NCBI GenBank assembly: GCA_003161195.1
Contig: PMOV01000107.1
Span: 3,049-19,203, forward strand
Length of the DNA stretch: 16,155 nucleotides
Source: Acidobacteriota bacterium
GTDB taxonomy: Bacteria; Acidobacteriota; Terriglobia; Acidiferrales; UBA7541
Reading direction: 5' to 3'
The translations under genes were made by a program, and so were the position numbers. Of the stretch, positions 1 through 7,018 are shown piece by piece. Numbering within the stretch: position 1 is the stretch's first letter; every line of letters starts with the position of its first letter. Under the pieces are notes generated by a model. The model had not been told where the DNA came from, did not search any database, and worked only from the letters and a program-made list of their open reading frames with translations.

Positions 1-410
1 GCGAAGAGCGGGGCGTGGCGCAGGAGCGAGACGATTCCCAGCGCGACGAAAACGGCGCCAAGCGCGATGCCCATGCGGTAGCTGAGCTTGATCAGCAGGC
101 CGAGAAGATGCAGGCCGAAGAGAAGAATCAGCGCGCCAGCGATGGGGGTGAGCGTGCGGCGATGCTCGTTGAGGAAACCGCCGACGGCGCTGGCGGTGGC
201 TCCGAAAGAGATGAAGACCGCGGAGAAGCCGACGACGAAGGCGAGCGCGGAAGAGAAAAGGCCAGAGCGAGGGACTTGGCCCTGTCGCAACTGCTCCATG
301 CCGATGCCGCTGAGCATGGAGATGTAACCGGGAACAAGTGGCAGCACGCAAGGGGAAAGGAACGAGACCAGACCGGCAAGGAAAGCGCCAGCGAGAGAGA
401 CGTCGGTCAT
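1..410 (-). CDS. CcdA/DsbD-type cytochrome c biogenesis transmembrane protein (3' part outside window)
   Basis: Members of this family carry electrons across the inner membrane from thioredoxin to extracytoplasmic thiols for cytochrome c maturation or disulfide reduction. The 136 visible residues begin MTDVSLAGAF and show the family signature LSPCVLPLVPGY at residues 18-29, with the redox-active cysteine at C21. Hydrophobic segments lie at about 6-28, 52-78, 88-108 and 113-130. The ATG at 410-408 is chosen because GAGG sits six bases upstream of it on the minus strand. The gene runs off the left edge after the codon at 5-3, so its length is unknown. The second family cysteine (WTPC) is not in the visible part: the stretch after the third hydrophobic segment continues as another hydrophobic helix. 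It must lie beyond the edge, or this is a variant. The family call rests on the first motif and topology and is quite secure. Confidence 0.88.
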   Translation of the reverse strand, partial: MTDVSLAGAFLAGLVSFLSPCVLPLVPGYISMLSGIGMEQLRQGQVPRSGLFSSALAFVVGFSAVFISFGATASAVGGFLNEHRRTLTPIAGALILLFGLHLLGLLIKLSYRMGIALGAVFVALGIVSLLRHAPLF

Positions 411-473
411 CGAGCGCCTCGAGCGTGCAAGACCAAATGGCAAACGGTCTGAACGGGGATTAGTGAGGTAAGC

Positions 474-626
474 ATGGATTCAATAGACTTCATTCTCCCA
501 CAAAAAGTTACGTGGCGTAGCGGTGGGCGGATGGCAAAAACGAACGGTTTGTTTGGACTGGCGGAAATACAAGATTGCAAAGCAGTTAGTGGGTTTATGC
601 AGCTACAAGACGCAGTATTTTGGTAA
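474..626 (+). CDS. Possible 50-residue small protein, unrecognised
   Basis: An ATG at 474 opens a 50-codon frame ending in TAA at 624-626. GAGG lies five bases upstream (465-468), a good ribosome-binding distance. The peptide starts MDSIDFILPQ and ends FMQLQDAVFW; it has no signal peptide, membrane helix or domain I recognise. It lies in the 316-bp gap between the ccdA-like gene and the SDR gene, in DNA visibly less GC-rich than its neighbours. That favours non-coding DNA over a gene of this genome. Support is only the ribosome-binding site and the open frame, so it may well be chance. Apart from this frame and the hairpin at 673-705, I see nothing else in the gap. Confidence 0.2.
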   Translation: MDSIDFILPQKVTWRSGGRMAKTNGLFGLAEIQDCKAVSGFMQLQDAVFW

Positions 627-672
627 GCGTTAAAGGACCTTCGGAGAAGAGGAACTGCGACAAACGTAACTA

Positions 673-705
673 GCAGGCGCGTTCCGCTACTTTGAGCGCG
701 CCTGC
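673..705 (-). terminator. Hairpin after the SDR gene, possible terminator
   Basis: A perfect 9-bp GC-rich stem (GCAGGCGCG at 673-681 with CGCGCCTGC at 697-705) encloses a 15-base loop. It begins 21 bases past the SDR stop on the minus strand. The following minus-strand bases are only moderately T-rich (TAGTTACGTTTG), so intrinsic termination would be weak. Confidence 0.45.
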
Positions 706-726
706 CAGCCGGTTGCAGACTACGAC

Positions 727-1479
727 CTATTGCGGGCCGCCGGAGATGATCAGGGTTTCGCCGGTGATCCAGGACGAATCGTCGGAAGCCAGGAACACCG
801 CGGCGGGGGCGATGTCGCTGGGCTTACCAACGCGGCCGAGGGGCGCCTTCTTCACGAATTCTTTTTCGAAATCGCTGCCTGCGAAGCCCGCGGCGTGCAC
901 ACCTTCGGTGATGACCAGGCCGGGGTTGATGGAGTTGACGCGGATCTTGCGCGGGCCGAGTTCTTTTGCCAGCGATTTGGTAACGGCATCCACGGCGGCC
1001 TTGGTGGCGCTGTAAACGGCGGAGTTAGCCGGCGCGATGGTGCTCACGAGGGAACTGATGTTGATGATGTTGCCGCCGTTCGCGCCGAAGTGCTTGGCCG
1101 CGGCTTGCGAGGTGAGAATGAGGCCGAGGACGTTGAGGTTGAACTGCTTGTGAAAAGAGTCTTCGGTAATGGCTTCGAGAGGTTTGAAGTCGTAGATGCC
1201 GGCGTTGTTGACGAGAATGTCGAGCTTACCGAAGGCCTTGGTGGTGGCGGCGAAGAGTTGGTCGATTTCGGCGCCCTTGGCGACATCGGCTTGTACCGCA
1301 ACGGCTTTGCCGCCGTCTTTGGTGATCTCCGCCACGACGCGGTCGGCGCCTTCCTTGCTCGAGGAATAGTTCACCACCACGGAAGCGCCTTCGGCGGCGA
1401 GGTGCTTGGCGATGGAAGCGCCGATGCCTTTGGAGGCTCCGGTCACGACAGCGACTTTGTTGGACAGTTTCTTGGACAT
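727..1479 (-). CDS. SDR family NAD(P)-dependent oxidoreductase
   Basis: A classical short-chain dehydrogenase/reductase of 250 residues, the usual length for the family. The cofactor-binding TGASKGIG motif is at 13-20, the structural NNAG at 91-94, and the catalytic set N116, S143, Y156 and K160 is complete. The C-terminal ITGETLIISGG is typical of FabG / glucose-1-dehydrogenase-like members. It should reduce a carbonyl or oxidise an alcohol in the cytoplasm; the substrate cannot be read from the sequence. The ATG at 1479-1477 is supported by AAAGGAG about six bases upstream. It is divergent from a TetR regulator across a 124-bp gap with two operator-like dyads, so it is probably repressed by that regulator and induced by a small molecule, perhaps its own substrate. 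With no acyl-carrier or fatty-acid genes nearby, a housekeeping FabG role is unlikely. Confidence 0.93.
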   Translation of the reverse strand: MSKKLSNKVAVVTGASKGIGASIAKHLAAEGASVVVNYSSSKEGADRVVAEITKDGGKAVAVQADVAKGAEIDQLFAATTKAFGKLDILVNNAGIYDFKPLEAITEDSFHKQFNLNVLGLILTSQAAAKHFGANGGNIINISSLVSTIAPANSAVYSATKAAVDAVTKSLAKELGPRKIRVNSINPGLVITEGVHAAGFAGSDFEKEFVKKAPLGRVGKPSDIAPAAVFLASDDSSWITGETLIISGGPQ

Positions 1480-1499
1480 TGCGATCTCCTTTAGTTCAC

Positions 1500-1511
1500 T
1501 ACTTATCGGTA
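1500..1511. promoter_or_regulatory. Candidate TetR operator, SDR-proximal
   Basis: The 12-mer TACTTATCGGTA reads TACCGATAAGTA on the other strand and matches the second site at 1553-1564 (TACCGATTGGTA) at 10 of 12 positions. It lies 21 bp upstream of the SDR start, just downstream of a -10-like CATTAT (minus strand, 1518-1513). A repressor here would block the SDR promoter. Binding by the adjacent TetR protein is inferred. Confidence 0.5.
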
Positions 1512-1552
1512 CATAATGTGTGGGGCGGCGAATCGCCGTCCAGGTGTTTTCT

Positions 1553-1564
1553 TACCGATTGGTA
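1553..1564. promoter_or_regulatory. Candidate TetR operator, regulator-proximal
   Basis: The 12-mer TACCGATTGGTA has inverted arms TACC/GGTA. It is spaced 53 bp, about five helical turns, from the matching site at 1500-1511. It abuts a -10-like TATGTT (1563-1568) that could serve the TetR gene, consistent with autoregulation. A 13-bp GC dyad (1526-1538, CGGCG/CGCCG) lies midway between the two sites. Confidence 0.5.
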
Positions 1565-1603
1565 TGTTAGGATGCGGGAAGAGAAGAAAGGATACAAAGA
1601 TTT

Positions 1604-2236
1604 ATGAGCAAGGGCGCAAGTGTTGCACGGAAAAGAGTTAGGGCGCCCGGGCGGCCGCTGGGATTTAACCCGGTGAAAGCGTTGGATAAGGCCCTGCGCG
1701 TCTTCTGGCAACGCGGGTATGAGGGCGCGTCGCTGGCGGAGCTGACGCGCAGCATGGGGATTAACCGGCCGAGCATGTACGCGGCGTTCGGCAACAAAGA
1801 GGAACTGTTTCGCAAAGCGCTGGGCCGGTATGAGGAACTGGTCGGCGGTCAACTTTTTGAAACGCTGGGGGAGCCTACGGCGCGCGGCGCCATGGAGCGA
1901 TTGCTCAACGGAGGCGCGGAGGGACTGAGCCGATCAGGGCAGCCACATGGTTGCATCCTGGTACAGGGCGCGCTGGCGTGCGGGGCGGAGTCGCGTGGCG
2001 TGCAGCGAGAACTGGCGGCGCGCCGGGGAGCGCAGGAGGAGATGATTCGCGAGCGATTGCTGCGCGCCAAGGCGGAGGGAGACTTGCCGGTTCACGCGGA
2101 CCCGGAAGAGTTGGCGAGCTATTTCACCGCGGTGCTACATGGCATGTCCGTGCAGGCGGCTGGCGGAGCGCGGCGAGAAAAACTGTTGGGGATTGCGCAG
2201 CGGGCCATGCGGGCGTGGCCGACGGCCGAAGGATAA
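1604..2236 (+). CDS. TetR/AcrR family transcriptional regulator
   Basis: A 210-residue one-component repressor. The N-terminal DNA-binding domain (about 22-69) has the family pattern ALRVFWQRGYEGASLAEL followed by the recognition helix region MGINRPSMYAAFGNKEELF (51-69). The C-terminal ligand and dimer domain (about 75-205) contains the short motif GCILVQGALACG (116-127) with two cysteines, C117 and C126. Related regulators that respond to reactive electrophiles use cysteines, but a redox role here is only a guess. The start is ATG 1604; AAAGGA at 1587-1592 is a little far upstream (11 bases). The basic N-terminal tail (ARKRVRAPGRP) is common in the family. It is divergent from an SDR oxidoreductase and very likely controls both genes through the two matching 12-bp dyads between them. 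The ligand is unknown. Confidence 0.93.
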   Translation: MSKGASVARKRVRAPGRPLGFNPVKALDKALRVFWQRGYEGASLAELTRSMGINRPSMYAAFGNKEELFRKALGRYEELVGGQLFETLGEPTARGAMERLLNGGAEGLSRSGQPHGCILVQGALACGAESRGVQRELAARRGAQEEMIRERLLRAKAEGDLPVHADPEELASYFTAVLHGMSVQAAGGARREKLLGIAQRAMRAWPTAEG

Positions 2237-2253
2237 ACAAGCAAAAACTGGAT

Positions 2254-2994
2254 TTAGGCGCGCGCCAAATCTCTTTCGAGAGATTTGGCTTTGCGAAACC
2301 AGGGGCGTTCGACGCGCTGCATGTAGCGCGGCAGAGTGCGCTTTTTGGCGAGAAGCTTCTGCGCCCACTCGCGGGCTTCCGCTTGGCGATTTTCGAGTTT
2401 CAGAAAATTGGCGTAGTTGTAGAGAGTTTCGGGCGTCGTGGAAAACTGGGTGACGCTGGCGAAGAGCGGGGCGGCGAGATCGAGGCGGCCGGTCCGCGCG
2501 TACGCGTCGGCGAGCAAGCCCGCGGCGCGGTAATAATCAAATTTAGCGTCTTTGGCGACTACGCGTTCGAGGTCCGGAATCGCGGCGGCGAAATCGCCGA
2601 GGCCGAGCGAGCATTGCCCGCGGTGATAGAACGCGTGCGGGGAATCGGCGCGCACGGAGATGGCCCGGTTGAAGGCGTCGCGGCCTTTGGCGAATTGTTT
2701 TTGCTCGAGCAGCAGTTCGCCGAGTTCCTCGTAATTGCCGGGCGAAGGATTATCGAGGATTTGCGTTTCGAGAATTTTGATGCGGTTGCGGCGGCCGAAG
2801 CCTTGGAACACGCCGCGCAAGAGGCCAAGGTCCGGAATGGCCTCGACAATCAGATAGGCCGCGGCGCCCACGCCACCGCCGAAGATGATGATGTAGAACC
2901 AATAGCCGTCCGGTCGCCGGCGAAAGAAATGCACCAGCGCGGCAATCTGCACAAAGATGCCCCACGGATAAAAGAGATGGTATAGGCCGAACAT
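2254..2994 (-). CDS. Membrane-anchored tetratricopeptide repeat protein
   Basis: A 246-residue protein with two hydrophobic helices at the N terminus (about 10-24 and 32-52). The basic/aromatic stretch FFRRRPDGYW between them suggests a short hairpin anchor. About four TPR-like helix pairs follow (roughly 86-115, 119-149, 154-186 and 189-219). Sequences such as FYHRGQCSLGLGDFAAAIPD (122-141) match the TPR pattern of small residues and paired aromatics. TPR arrays bind partner proteins; no enzymatic motif is visible. The start is ATG 2994-2992, without a recognisable Shine-Dalgarno sequence upstream. The gene is divergent from the M20/isomerase operon and convergent with the TetR gene, only 17 bp apart. 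Its last codons contain a perfect hairpin (2264-2289). Partner and process are not identifiable. Confidence 0.82.
   Translation of the reverse strand: MFGLYHLFYPWGIFVQIAALVHFFRRRPDGYWFYIIIFGGGVGAAAYLIVEAIPDLGLLRGVFQGFGRRNRIKILETQILDNPSPGNYEELGELLLEQKQFAKGRDAFNRAISVRADSPHAFYHRGQCSLGLGDFAAAIPDLERVVAKDAKFDYYRAAGLLADAYARTGRLDLAAPLFASVTQFSTTPETLYNYANFLKLENRQAEAREWAQKLLAKKRTLPRYMQRVERPWFRKAKSLERDLARA
2264..2289. terminator. Perfect 11-bp hairpin with TTCG loop, possible bidirectional terminator
   Basis: Arms GCCAAATCTCT (2264-2274) and AGAGATTTGGC (2279-2289) pair perfectly around TTCG. The hairpin sits 28 bp after the TetR stop and inside the last codons of the convergent TPR gene. There is no adjacent T-run on either strand; on the minus strand TTTTT comes only about 17 bases later. 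Termination is therefore plausible but not shown. Confidence 0.4.
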
Positions 2995-3033
2995 GGCGAT
3001 TGCGTGGTTACCAAGATGTGCTGTTTATCACGA

Positions 3034-3046
3034 ATCGTCAAACGAT
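3034..3046. promoter_or_regulatory. Short dyad between divergent TPR and M20 genes
   Basis: ATCGT and ACGAT flank CAA, a 13-bp inverted repeat in the 208-bp divergent gap, about 40 bp upstream of the TPR start. It could be an operator. A 5-bp arm is short enough to occur by chance. Confidence 0.22.
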
Positions 3047-3202
3047 ACGAACGGAAGATTTTAGTGGAAGTAACCGGCCTTGGGGACAGGCGCGATGGGC
3101 AAGGGAAAGGCGATGCTGGTTGCTGGCGGAACGAGACGGGTGTAGTCTCACGGCGCTGCGCGGGCATGCCAAATTGCCGGCGCACCAGCGAGTGGAGGAA
3201 AC

Positions 3203-4777
3203 ATGGCGAGCGAGTCGAACCCCAAGAGCGATGCGGTAGATCAGGAACGGCGAGCGCTGCTGCAAGGTGCGGCGGCAACAGCACTGAGCGCGGCGATGAC
3301 TGGGCTGACGCCTTTGGCGGCGTGGCCGATGGAAGCATCGACTGGCGCCAGTTTACCTGCTGGCGATATGGACGCGGTGCGCGCGGAGATTACGAAGCGC
3401 CACGATGAAGCGCTGCAGCGCTTGCAAGATTGGATCAAACAGCCATCCATCGCCGCGGAAAATCGCGGCATGAACGAAGGCTGCGAGCTGATGATGAACA
3501 TGCTGAAAGATGCGGGCTTCAGCGGCGTAACCAAGATGCCGACGGACGGTCAGCCGGGCGTATTCGCCACGCTGGATGCGGGCGCGCCACGAACTTTGGG
3601 AATTTATTACATGTACGACGTGAAGCAGGTGGACCCTTCGGAGTGGTCGTCGCCGCCGTTTGAAGGCGCTGTGGTGGAGAAGCCGGGATTGGGCAAGGTG
3701 CTAGTGGGGCGCGGTGCGGTGAATCAGAAGGGGCCAGAGGCGTCGTTTCTTGCGGCGCTGCACGCCCTGCGCGGCGCGGGGAAAAAATTGCCGCTGAATT
3801 TTGTGTTTGTGGCGGAGGGCGAGGAAGAGATCGGCTCGCCGCATTTCCCGCAAGTGGTGCACAAGCCGGAAGTGCTGGCGGCGATGAAGAAGTGCGACGC
3901 GGTGTTTATGCCGTACGCGTCGCAGGGATTGACGGGCGACGTGAGCATGTATCTGGGCGCCAAGGGCGTGGTGGAACTGGAACTCATTTCGAGCGGTGAA
4001 AAATGGGGCCGCGGGCCAAAGCACGACGTGCACTCCAGCACCAAGGCGGAGCTGGACAGTCCGGCGTGGCATTTGGTGGAAGCGCTGGCGACGCTGGTGA
4101 CGCCGGATGGAAACGATCCGGCGATTCCGGGGTACACGGATAAGGTGCGGCCGCTTTCGGACGCGGACAAGAAATTAATCGCCGACGCGGCGAAACGGTT
4201 GAACGAGAGCGACGCGAAGAAGCAGCTCGGCGTAGAGCATTGGGTACATGACGTGAGCTGGGAAGAGGCGCTGACGCTGCTGGCGTCGCGGCCCACCATC
4301 AATATTGAAGGGTTGGTGGGCGGCTACACCGGGCCGGGCGGTAAAACCATTTTGCCGGGACGCGCGGTGGCCAAGATGGATTTGCGTTTGGTGCCGGATA
4401 TGACTGCGGAGGGCGCGCTGGCGGCACTCAAGGCGCATCTGGCGAGCAAGGGATTCGGCGACATTGAGGTGCACATGAGTGGCGGGTACGACCCGACGAG
4501 CACGCCGGCGGACGCGCGAATTATTCAGAGGAGCGCGGAAGTGTATCGCAAGAATGGGATTGATCCCGTGGTGCTGCCGCGCCTCGCGGGTTCCTGGCCG
4601 GGTTACGTGTTTACCGGCGAGCCGTTGCGTTTGCCCGCGGGACATTTTGGGTTGGGGCACGGCAACGGGGCGCACGCGCCGAACGAATATTATCTGATTG
4701 AGTCGGCGAATCCAGCGGTGAAGGGGATGGATGGGGCGGTGGAGTCCTACGTGGAATTTTTATATGCCATGGCGTAG
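3203..4777 (+). CDS. M20-family metallopeptidase-like protein, Tat-exported, with non-canonical metal site
   Basis: A 524-residue M20 (dipeptidase / carboxypeptidase G2-type) homologue. M20 enzymes hydrolyse peptide or amide bonds with two zinc ions. The N terminus has a twin-arginine motif (ERRALLQ, 15-21) followed by an alanine-rich hydrophobic stretch, so export by Tat is likely. The fold landmarks are clear: YDVKQVDPSEWSSPPFE (138-154), GRGAVNQKGP (169-178), AEGEEEIGSP (204-213), the dimerisation-domain HDVHSS (274-279) and HAPNEYY (491-497). The usual metal-binding His of HxD is Met (M137), the bridging Asp of GRGxxDDKG is Asn (N174), and the Asp after the third strand is not seen (FMPYAS, 235-240). 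E208, E209, D139, H277 and H491 remain. Activity may differ from normal zinc peptidases. ATG 3203 follows GGAGGA (3194-3199). It is 35 bp from the isomerase gene, probably in one operon. Confidence 0.85.
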   Translation: MASESNPKSDAVDQERRALLQGAAATALSAAMTGLTPLAAWPMEASTGASLPAGDMDAVRAEITKRHDEALQRLQDWIKQPSIAAENRGMNEGCELMMNMLKDAGFSGVTKMPTDGQPGVFATLDAGAPRTLGIYYMYDVKQVDPSEWSSPPFEGAVVEKPGLGKVLVGRGAVNQKGPEASFLAALHALRGAGKKLPLNFVFVAEGEEEIGSPHFPQVVHKPEVLAAMKKCDAVFMPYASQGLTGDVSMYLGAKGVVELELISSGEKWGRGPKHDVHSSTKAELDSPAWHLVEALATLVTPDGNDPAIPGYTDKVRPLSDADKKLIADAAKRLNESDAKKQLGVEHWVHDVSWEEALTLLASRPTINIEGLVGGYTGPGGKTILPGRAVAKMDLRLVPDMTAEGALAALKAHLASKGFGDIEVHMSGGYDPTSTPADARIIQRSAEVYRKNGIDPVVLPRLAGSWPGYVFTGEPLRLPAGHFGLGHGNGAHAPNEYYLIESANPAVKGMDGAVESYVEFLYAMA

Positions 4778-4812
4778 CGGGCGGCGATCGCCAGAGGAAA
4801 TGGAGCGAAATC

Positions 4813-5694
4813 ATGAAGAACGAATATTCTCGGCGGGATTTTCTTGGCTTCACGGCGAGCGTGCCCGCCGCAATGGCGTTGGGCGGGTTCGCTAAGAGAT
4901 TTTTCGGAGCAGGCGCGGCGGCAGAGAAAATTCCCGTGGGGCTGGAGCTTTACTCCGTGCGGGATGGGTTGAAGCAAGCTCCTGCGGCGACGGTGCGCGC
5001 CGTGGCCAAGATGGGCTACCAGTGCGTCGAGTTTTACGCGCCGTACTTCGATTCGAGCGAGAGCCAAACCAAGGACATGCGCAAGCTGCTCGACGATCTG
5101 GGGATCAAGTGCTACTCGACACACAACAGCGCGGCGTACTTCGAGAGCGCGAAATTACCGCGCGCGCGGGACCTGAACCTGGCGCTGGGCTGCAAATATA
5201 TGGTGATGGCGAGTTCAGAGGAGAAGACGACGCTCGACCAGTGGAAAAAACTCGGCGATACGCTGAACGCCGCGGCGGATACGCTGGAGCCGAGCGGTTT
5301 GCGCGTCGGCTATCACAACCATGCCGCGGAGTTTACGCCGCTCGAAGGACGCCGGCCGATGGAAGTGCTGGCCGAAGCGACGAAGCCTTCGGTGATGCTG
5401 CAGTTGGATGTGGGCACGTGCGTGGCGGCGGGCGCCGACCCCGTCGCGTGGATTCGCACGCATCCCGGGAGAATACGCTCGATTCATTGCAAGGATTGGG
5501 GCCCCGGCGCGGACCAGGGTTATCGCGTTTTGTTTGGCGAAGGCGTCGTCGACTGGAAAGCGGTTTTCGCGGCGGCGGAGCATGGCGGCGGCGTGGAATA
5601 TTATTTGGTGGAGCAGGAAGGAAGCCGATTTCCCGAGTTGGAGACGGCGGAGAGATGTCTGGCGGCGTTTCGCGTTGCACACGCGGCGGCGTGA
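4813..5694 (+). CDS. Tat-exported sugar phosphate isomerase/epimerase-type TIM barrel protein
   Basis: A 293-residue xylose-isomerase-like TIM barrel (AP endonuclease 2 family). Members isomerise or epimerise sugars and inositols using a divalent metal. The N terminus carries a textbook Tat motif SRRDFLG (6-12) and a hydrophobic stretch (13-27), so it acts outside the cytoplasm. Likely metal and catalytic positions are visible: GYHNHAAEF (166-174) with H168 and H170, LDVGT with D199, IHCKDW with H225 and D228, and VEQE with E267. The opening strand VGLELYSVRD (42-51) is typical. Start ATG 4813 has GGAG at 4802-4805, seven bases upstream. It follows the M20 gene by 35 bp on the same strand, so the two are probably co-transcribed and exported together. 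The substrate is not determinable; free sugars or cyclitols are more likely than phosphorylated ones outside the cell. Confidence 0.9.
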   Translation: MKNEYSRRDFLGFTASVPAAMALGGFAKRFFGAGAAAEKIPVGLELYSVRDGLKQAPAATVRAVAKMGYQCVEFYAPYFDSSESQTKDMRKLLDDLGIKCYSTHNSAAYFESAKLPRARDLNLALGCKYMVMASSEEKTTLDQWKKLGDTLNAAADTLEPSGLRVGYHNHAAEFTPLEGRRPMEVLAEATKPSVMLQLDVGTCVAAGADPVAWIRTHPGRIRSIHCKDWGPGADQGYRVLFGEGVVDWKAVFAAAEHGGGVEYYLVEQEGSRFPELETAERCLAAFRVAHAAA

Positions 5695-5770
5695 AATACG
5701 CGCGCGAATGGCAGCGCTTTCATTCTACCGGACGCGCTGGTGGCCGAAATCTCCGCCGTTCTTCGCGTGG

Positions 5771-6928
5771 CTATTTCGGCTGCGAAACCAGTGCACCTTC
5801 CAGCTGGGAAATTTGCTGTTTGATGAGATCCGCGCTCGGCCCGGGCGGGATATAAGTCAGGGCATTGCGCAGATGCTCCAGCGCGCCGGCATAATCGCCG
5901 TGGCCGGCCAGCAGCACCGCCAGCAGTTGTTCCGTGTTGGGCACGGTATGCTGCGGGTCCATGGAGAGCGCTTTTTTGGCGCTGGCTTCCGCGGCGTCCT
6001 TTTTCCCCAAATTATAATTGGCGACCGCATTGTAGTACCACGCCCACGTTGTGCCGCGCGGGTTCAGTTCCAGTTCGTGCGAGGTGGCGCTCAGCAGATC
6101 GTCCCATTTTTGCGAGACGGCCGCGATTTGCGCCAGGTGTTCGTAGGGCGCCGCAAATTTGGGATCGGCGGCGACGGCTTTATTGAACGAGGCCGCCGCG
6201 TCCGGCGATTTCGCGCTCTGCTGAAGCTTGCCCAGTTGATACCAGGCTTCCGCGAATTGCGGATAAATCTGCACGGCTTTCTCTAAATCTTTCTGCGCGC
6301 GGTCCGGCTTCTTGTCAAACCAATCGGCGCGGGCCTTTTCGAAATTTTTCATCGCCTCTTTGGGCGCTGCCGCCGTGGTGCTGCTGAGCGCCGCGCCCTC
6401 CGCACCGAATTCGGGCTTCAGCGTGATTACGCCGATGTCCGGCGAATCGTGCAAGTTGCGATTGGCAATCGTCACCGTGGAGGAATCAAAGCCTGGCAGG
6501 AAGGCGGTGACCGTGCAGCCGATGAGTTCGCTCGAGAAGTGCGGGCGTGAATCGGGCGCACTTGGCGCGCTGCCTGCAGGAACTGTTGGGGCGATGACGA
6601 ATTGGCCTTTGGCGTCGGCGTCGACGGTGTATTTGTCGGTGCCGCTGCAGTTCACAGTGACGGCGATGGGATCCCATGGGAGCGTGCCGCCAGCGACGGC
6701 CACTTTGCCGCCAAAGTATTCGCCGGGGCGGCCATCGGTGAGCAGGCGATTCCACTCGTTGAATTTGCCGATATCGCTGCTGGCTTCGGGCCCGTTCGCG
6801 GTGGTGGTGGGGGAGGGTGCGCCACTGCCTTTGGAGCCTTGGGCAAACGCGGCATGGCTGCCGGCGAGGGTGAATAGCAGGATGGTTGCGGCGAGTGACA
6901 GCGTTTTGGTCCAGATGCGCGGTTTCAT
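5771..6928 (-). CDS. Secreted tetratricopeptide repeat protein with N-terminal beta domain
   Basis: A 385-residue protein with a Sec signal peptide (residues 1-30, likely cleavage after AFA). A Ser/Thr/Pro/Gly-rich linker (31-52) leads into a beta-rich domain (about 68-172) resembling carboxypeptidase-regulatory-like folds. That domain has two cysteines, C94 and C138, that could form a disulfide outside the cytoplasm. TPR-like repeats follow (about 190-360), for example FAEAWYQLGKLQQSAKSPDA (225-244). It is probably a periplasmic or envelope scaffold; no catalytic motif was seen. A GTG at 6931 also opens this frame, but the ATG at 6928-6926 is preferred because GGGAG lies seven bases before it. 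It is convergent with the isomerase gene and 90 bp downstream of the ABC gene on the same strand, so it could be read from that promoter. Confidence 0.86.
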   Translation of the reverse strand: MKPRIWTKTLSLAATILLFTLAGSHAAFAQGSKGSGAPSPTTTANGPEASSDIGKFNEWNRLLTDGRPGEYFGGKVAVAGGTLPWDPIAVTVNCSGTDKYTVDADAKGQFVIAPTVPAGSAPSAPDSRPHFSSELIGCTVTAFLPGFDSSTVTIANRNLHDSPDIGVITLKPEFGAEGAALSSTTAAAPKEAMKNFEKARADWFDKKPDRAQKDLEKAVQIYPQFAEAWYQLGKLQQSAKSPDAAASFNKAVAADPKFAAPYEHLAQIAAVSQKWDDLLSATSHELELNPRGTTWAWYYNAVANYNLGKKDAAEASAKKALSMDPQHTVPNTEQLLAVLLAGHGDYAGALEHLRNALTYIPPGPSADLIKQQISQLEGALVSQPK

Positions 6929-7018
6929 CACAAAACTCCCAAGCCAGAATTATGCAACTGCGGGCAGCAAAGTGGCAATCGCGTCTGTACCCGAGGCAAG
7001 GTGCGCGGACGACGGATC

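Noticed and set aside
15..452. Plus-strand frame of 145 codons at the left edge
   Set aside because: Highly charged, low-complexity product lying opposite the clear CcdA-type membrane protein; an antisense shadow.
730..1494. Plus-strand frame of 254 codons opposite the SDR gene
   Set aside because: Gly/Val/Asp-biased sequence without a motif; the complementary frame has all SDR motifs.
1951..2985. Plus-strand frame of 344 codons spanning the TetR end and TPR gene
   Set aside because: It overlaps two well-supported genes in other frames and shows no domain of its own.
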